NCBI RefSeq assembly: GCF_007115095.1
Contig: NZ_SULH01000017.1
Location: forward strand, 1 to 32,237
Direction: 5' to 3'
DNA length: 32,237 nt
From: Levilactobacillus enshiensis
GTDB lineage: Bacteria; Bacillota; Bacilli; Lactobacillales; Lactobacillaceae
Below, one piece after another: positions 30,123-32,237 of this stretch. Below the pieces are notes generated by a model. That model was not told the origin of the DNA. It did no database searches and saw only the letters and a list, made by a program, of their open reading frames with translations. Position numbers and translations under genes: made by a program. The stretch's first letter is position 1; each line of letters starts with the position of its first letter.

Positions 30123-32237
30123 ATGTCAAACACAGTAATCTTAGCTGAAAAACCGAGCCAAGCAAGGTCATACGTTGAGGCATTTCAAAAAAGCACAAAA
30201 AAACAGGGTTACTATACGGTTAGTGACCCTGTTTTGCCCCAAAATACTGTAATCACGTATGGATTCGGCCATTTGGTCGAATTAGCAACACCAGAAAAAT
30301 ACGATCAAAAGTACAAGCAATGGGCGCTATCTAATTTACCGATTTTCCCCGATAAATACAAGTTTATCGTGCCAACCGATAAGAAAACGCAGTTTAAAGT
30401 CGTCAAAGATTTACTAACGAAAGCAGATACAGTGATTGTTGCCACAGATAGCGACCGAGAAGGGTCAAATATCGCGTGGTCGATCATGAACCAAGCGCAT
30501 ATTGATGTTAAGTCGAAAACGATTAAGCGCCTTTGGTTGAATAGCCTAGAAAAAGACGCGATTATTACCGGCTTTAAAAATCTTGGTGATTGGCACAAAG
30601 ACTATTTGGCTTATAAAGAAGCTCAAACCCGGCAAATTAGTGATTGGTTGATCGGTATGAATGGTAGTCCCTTATATACTTTATTGTTGAGGAAAAATGG
30701 GGTGCGTGGGGTGTACTCAATTGGTCGCGTGCAGACGCCAACCTTGTATATGGTCTATCAAAGAGACCAGGCAATCAAAAACTTTAAGCCGGAACCCTAT
30801 TTTGAACTAAATGCTGAAATTCTTGCTAATCAGCAAAAATTCGTCGCAAAATTAGACCCCTATCAGCGGTTTAAAGATGAAACAGGGCTAATGACATTCA
30901 TGCAAGCTAAACACGTTCAGAAAGGCTCACAGGGCGGTTTAATCAAGGACGTGCAAAAGCAGGCTAAAAAGAGTGCCAGTCCCCAACTATTCTCGCTATC
31001 CAGTCTGCAAAGTGCGATGAATAAACGGTATCACGCCAGCGCCAGCCAAACCTTAGCGGCTATTCAAAGCTTATACGAAGACAAACTGCTCAGTTATCCC
31101 CGCACCGATTGTGCTTATATCACTGATGAAGAATTTGATTATTTAGTGGCTAATCTGACGAAGTATCTGGGTTTGGTATCTAAGCAAGTCGCTTTAACCA
31201 ATACCACCCCAAATAAACGTTACGTCAATGGGAAAAAGGTTGAAGAACATTACGCCATTATCATGACTAAAGTCGTGCCGACGAAAGAGAAACTGGCCAG
31301 CTTGCCTAAATTACAGCAACAGGTCTATGATTTGGTTTTAAGAACGACGTTAGCGATGTTTGCTGATCCGTACGAGTACGAGGAAACCACCATTATTACC
31401 CAAGTTGGTGACGCCAATTTTAAAGCAACGGGTAAGGTCCCAACGAAGCAAGGCTGGCAAGCTTTATTTGATGATCACAAAGCCGACCAGCAAGAAGCAG
31501 CAACTTTACCGCTCGTTCACCAAGGCGATCAGGTTAAAGCAAATCTGCAAACACCGCAAAAAGAAACGACACCACCGGTGCCATTTACCGAAGGTACCTT
31601 AATTACGGCAATGAAGACGGCCGGTAAAACACTTGATGACGAAGAAGCCCAAGCGATTCTTAAAGATGTGCAAGGCATTGGGACAAGTGCAACCCGGGCA
31701 AATGTGCTGGAAGTGTTAAAGAAGCGCGGCTATTTGGTTACTGAAAAGAACAAGCTCCACGTCAGTGAAGCGGGAACTACTTTATGTAAAGCGGTCGAAC
31801 TCGAACCCTTGCTAACTAGCCCAGAAATGACGGCTAAATGGGAGCAAGCGTTACAACAAATCAGTACCGAAGAACGCACCCCGGATAACTTTTTGAGCCA
31901 AATCAAAAAGTTCGTGGCAAAATTGATCGCTGATGTTCCCACGCAATTAACTGGCAGTGCAGCCATTAAGCAACAAATCGATCATCAGCAGCAAGCGCAA
32001 AAAGCCGCCGAAGTTTTCTTAGAAACACCGCAAGCAACCGTTTTAAATAAACAGAAGTTTTACATTGTAAAGCCCAAGCAAGGTGAAGATTTTACCTTAC
32101 CTAAGAAATGGAGTAGCAAGACGCTCGGGAAGACCGCAATTAAAGCGTTGGTCACCAAGGGGGAAACGAGCAAATTAAAGGGTTTCAAGAGCAAAAAAGG
32201 AAAGTTGTTTGACGCCAAGTTAAAGCTTGACGGCCAT
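30123..32237 (+). CDS. topB: Type IA DNA topoisomerase III (TrsI-like), 3' end cut by window
   Basis: 705 codons are open to the last base; only a few C-terminal residues appear to be missing. The TOPRIM domain has VILAEKPSQA at the N terminus (catalytic Glu) and VATDSDREG near 115-123. SIGRVQTPTL and QAxTRQIxDW-type blocks follow, and YPRTD carries the probable catalytic Tyr325. Plasmid topoisomerases of this kind sit in trs operons (TrsI/TraI) and relieve topological stress or untangle the transferring strand. GGGGG lies 9 bases before the ATG. Confidence 0.9.
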   Translation, partial: MSNTVILAEKPSQARSYVEAFQKSTKKQGYYTVSDPVLPQNTVITYGFGHLVELATPEKYDQKYKQWALSNLPIFPDKYKFIVPTDKKTQFKVVKDLLTKADTVIVATDSDREGSNIAWSIMNQAHIDVKSKTIKRLWLNSLEKDAIITGFKNLGDWHKDYLAYKEAQTRQISDWLIGMNGSPLYTLLLRKNGVRGVYSIGRVQTPTLYMVYQRDQAIKNFKPEPYFELNAEILANQQKFVAKLDPYQRFKDETGLMTFMQAKHVQKGSQGGLIKDVQKQAKKSASPQLFSLSSLQSAMNKRYHASASQTLAAIQSLYEDKLLSYPRTDCAYITDEEFDYLVANLTKYLGLVSKQVALTNTTPNKRYVNGKKVEEHYAIIMTKVVPTKEKLASLPKLQQQVYDLVLRTTLAMFADPYEYEETTIITQVGDANFKATGKVPTKQGWQALFDDHKADQQEAATLPLVHQGDQVKANLQTPQKETTPPVPFTEGTLITAMKTAGKTLDDEEAQAILKDVQGIGTSATRANVLEVLKKRGYLVTEKNKLHVSEAGTTLCKAVELEPLLTSPEMTAKWEQALQQISTEERTPDNFLSQIKKFVAKLIADVPTQLTGSAAIKQQIDHQQQAQKAAEVFLETPQATVLNKQKFYIVKPKQGEDFTLPKKWSSKTLGKTAIKALVTKGETSKLKGFKSKKGKLFDAKLKLDGH

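Overview
The window looks like part of a conjugative, theta-replicating plasmid of a lactic acid bacterium of the Lactobacillaceae (plantarum/brevis/paracasei type). The reasons are AT-rich DNA, Gram-positive Shine-Dalgarno sequences (AAGGAGG type), a RepA_N-family initiator, a trs/tra-type Gram-positive type IV secretion operon, a MobQ relaxase, and a lactobacillar holin-like toxin remnant. No tRNA, rRNA, CRISPR array or insertion sequence was seen. Both window ends lie inside genes: an ArdC-like antirestriction protein is open at base 1 and a topoisomerase III gene is open at the last base.

Layout. (1) 1-1119: C-terminal part of an ArdC/LtrC-like protein, followed by a small type I toxin-antitoxin-like locus (about 1116-1351). 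(2) 1456-10870: a defence island. It holds a C5-cytosine methyltransferase (minus strand) that is divergent from a PLD-type NgoFVII-like nuclease and a Z1-domain ATPase, then a compact Gabija pair (GajA OLD/TOPRIM nuclease and a short GajB UvrD-like helicase), a stand-alone HEPN/Toprim-type protein, and a SAP-domain protein. (3) 10912-13136: a serine recombinase, ParA, a small ribbon-helix-helix-like partner, and two tiny membrane proteins. (4) 13139-15005: the replication module. It has a structured repA leader with a convincing counter-transcript RNA and attenuator, repA with three identical 36-bp iterons inside its coding sequence (probable oriV), and a duplicated repA 3' end. (5) 15089-15989: a RelB/DinJ-like antitoxin, a small unknown protein, and a broken gene fragment. 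(6) 15979-18816: the mobilisation module, with two small relaxosome-type proteins on the minus strand, an IncQ/pIP501-like oriT, and a MobA/MobL relaxase. (7) 18854-32237: a single long trs-type operon led by an HTH protein. It encodes a pilin-like CagC protein, VirB3/PrgI-like and TrsD proteins, VirB4 (TrsE), EssB-like TrsF, a two-domain cell-wall hydrolase (TrsG), a thioredoxin-like protein, split VirD4 (TrsJ + TrsK), a VirB6-like protein (TrsL) and topoisomerase III.

How it works together. RepA fires at iterons in its own gene under apparent antisense/attenuation copy control. ParA and its partner segregate the plasmid, the serine recombinase probably resolves multimers, and small TA loci stabilise it. 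For transfer, the relaxase nicks oriT, the TrsK coupling protein hands the strand to the TrsE-powered channel, and TrsG opens the wall. ArdC-like antirestriction would protect the incoming strand, while the defence island gives the new host restriction and Gabija-type phage protection. The most unusual signals are the back-to-back methyltransferase/nuclease promoters sharing one -35 hexamer next to a perfect palindrome, the repA attenuator whose G-U wobble positions reveal which strand each hairpin acts on, and the clustering of two TOPRIM nucleases with a very short UvrD-like helicase.
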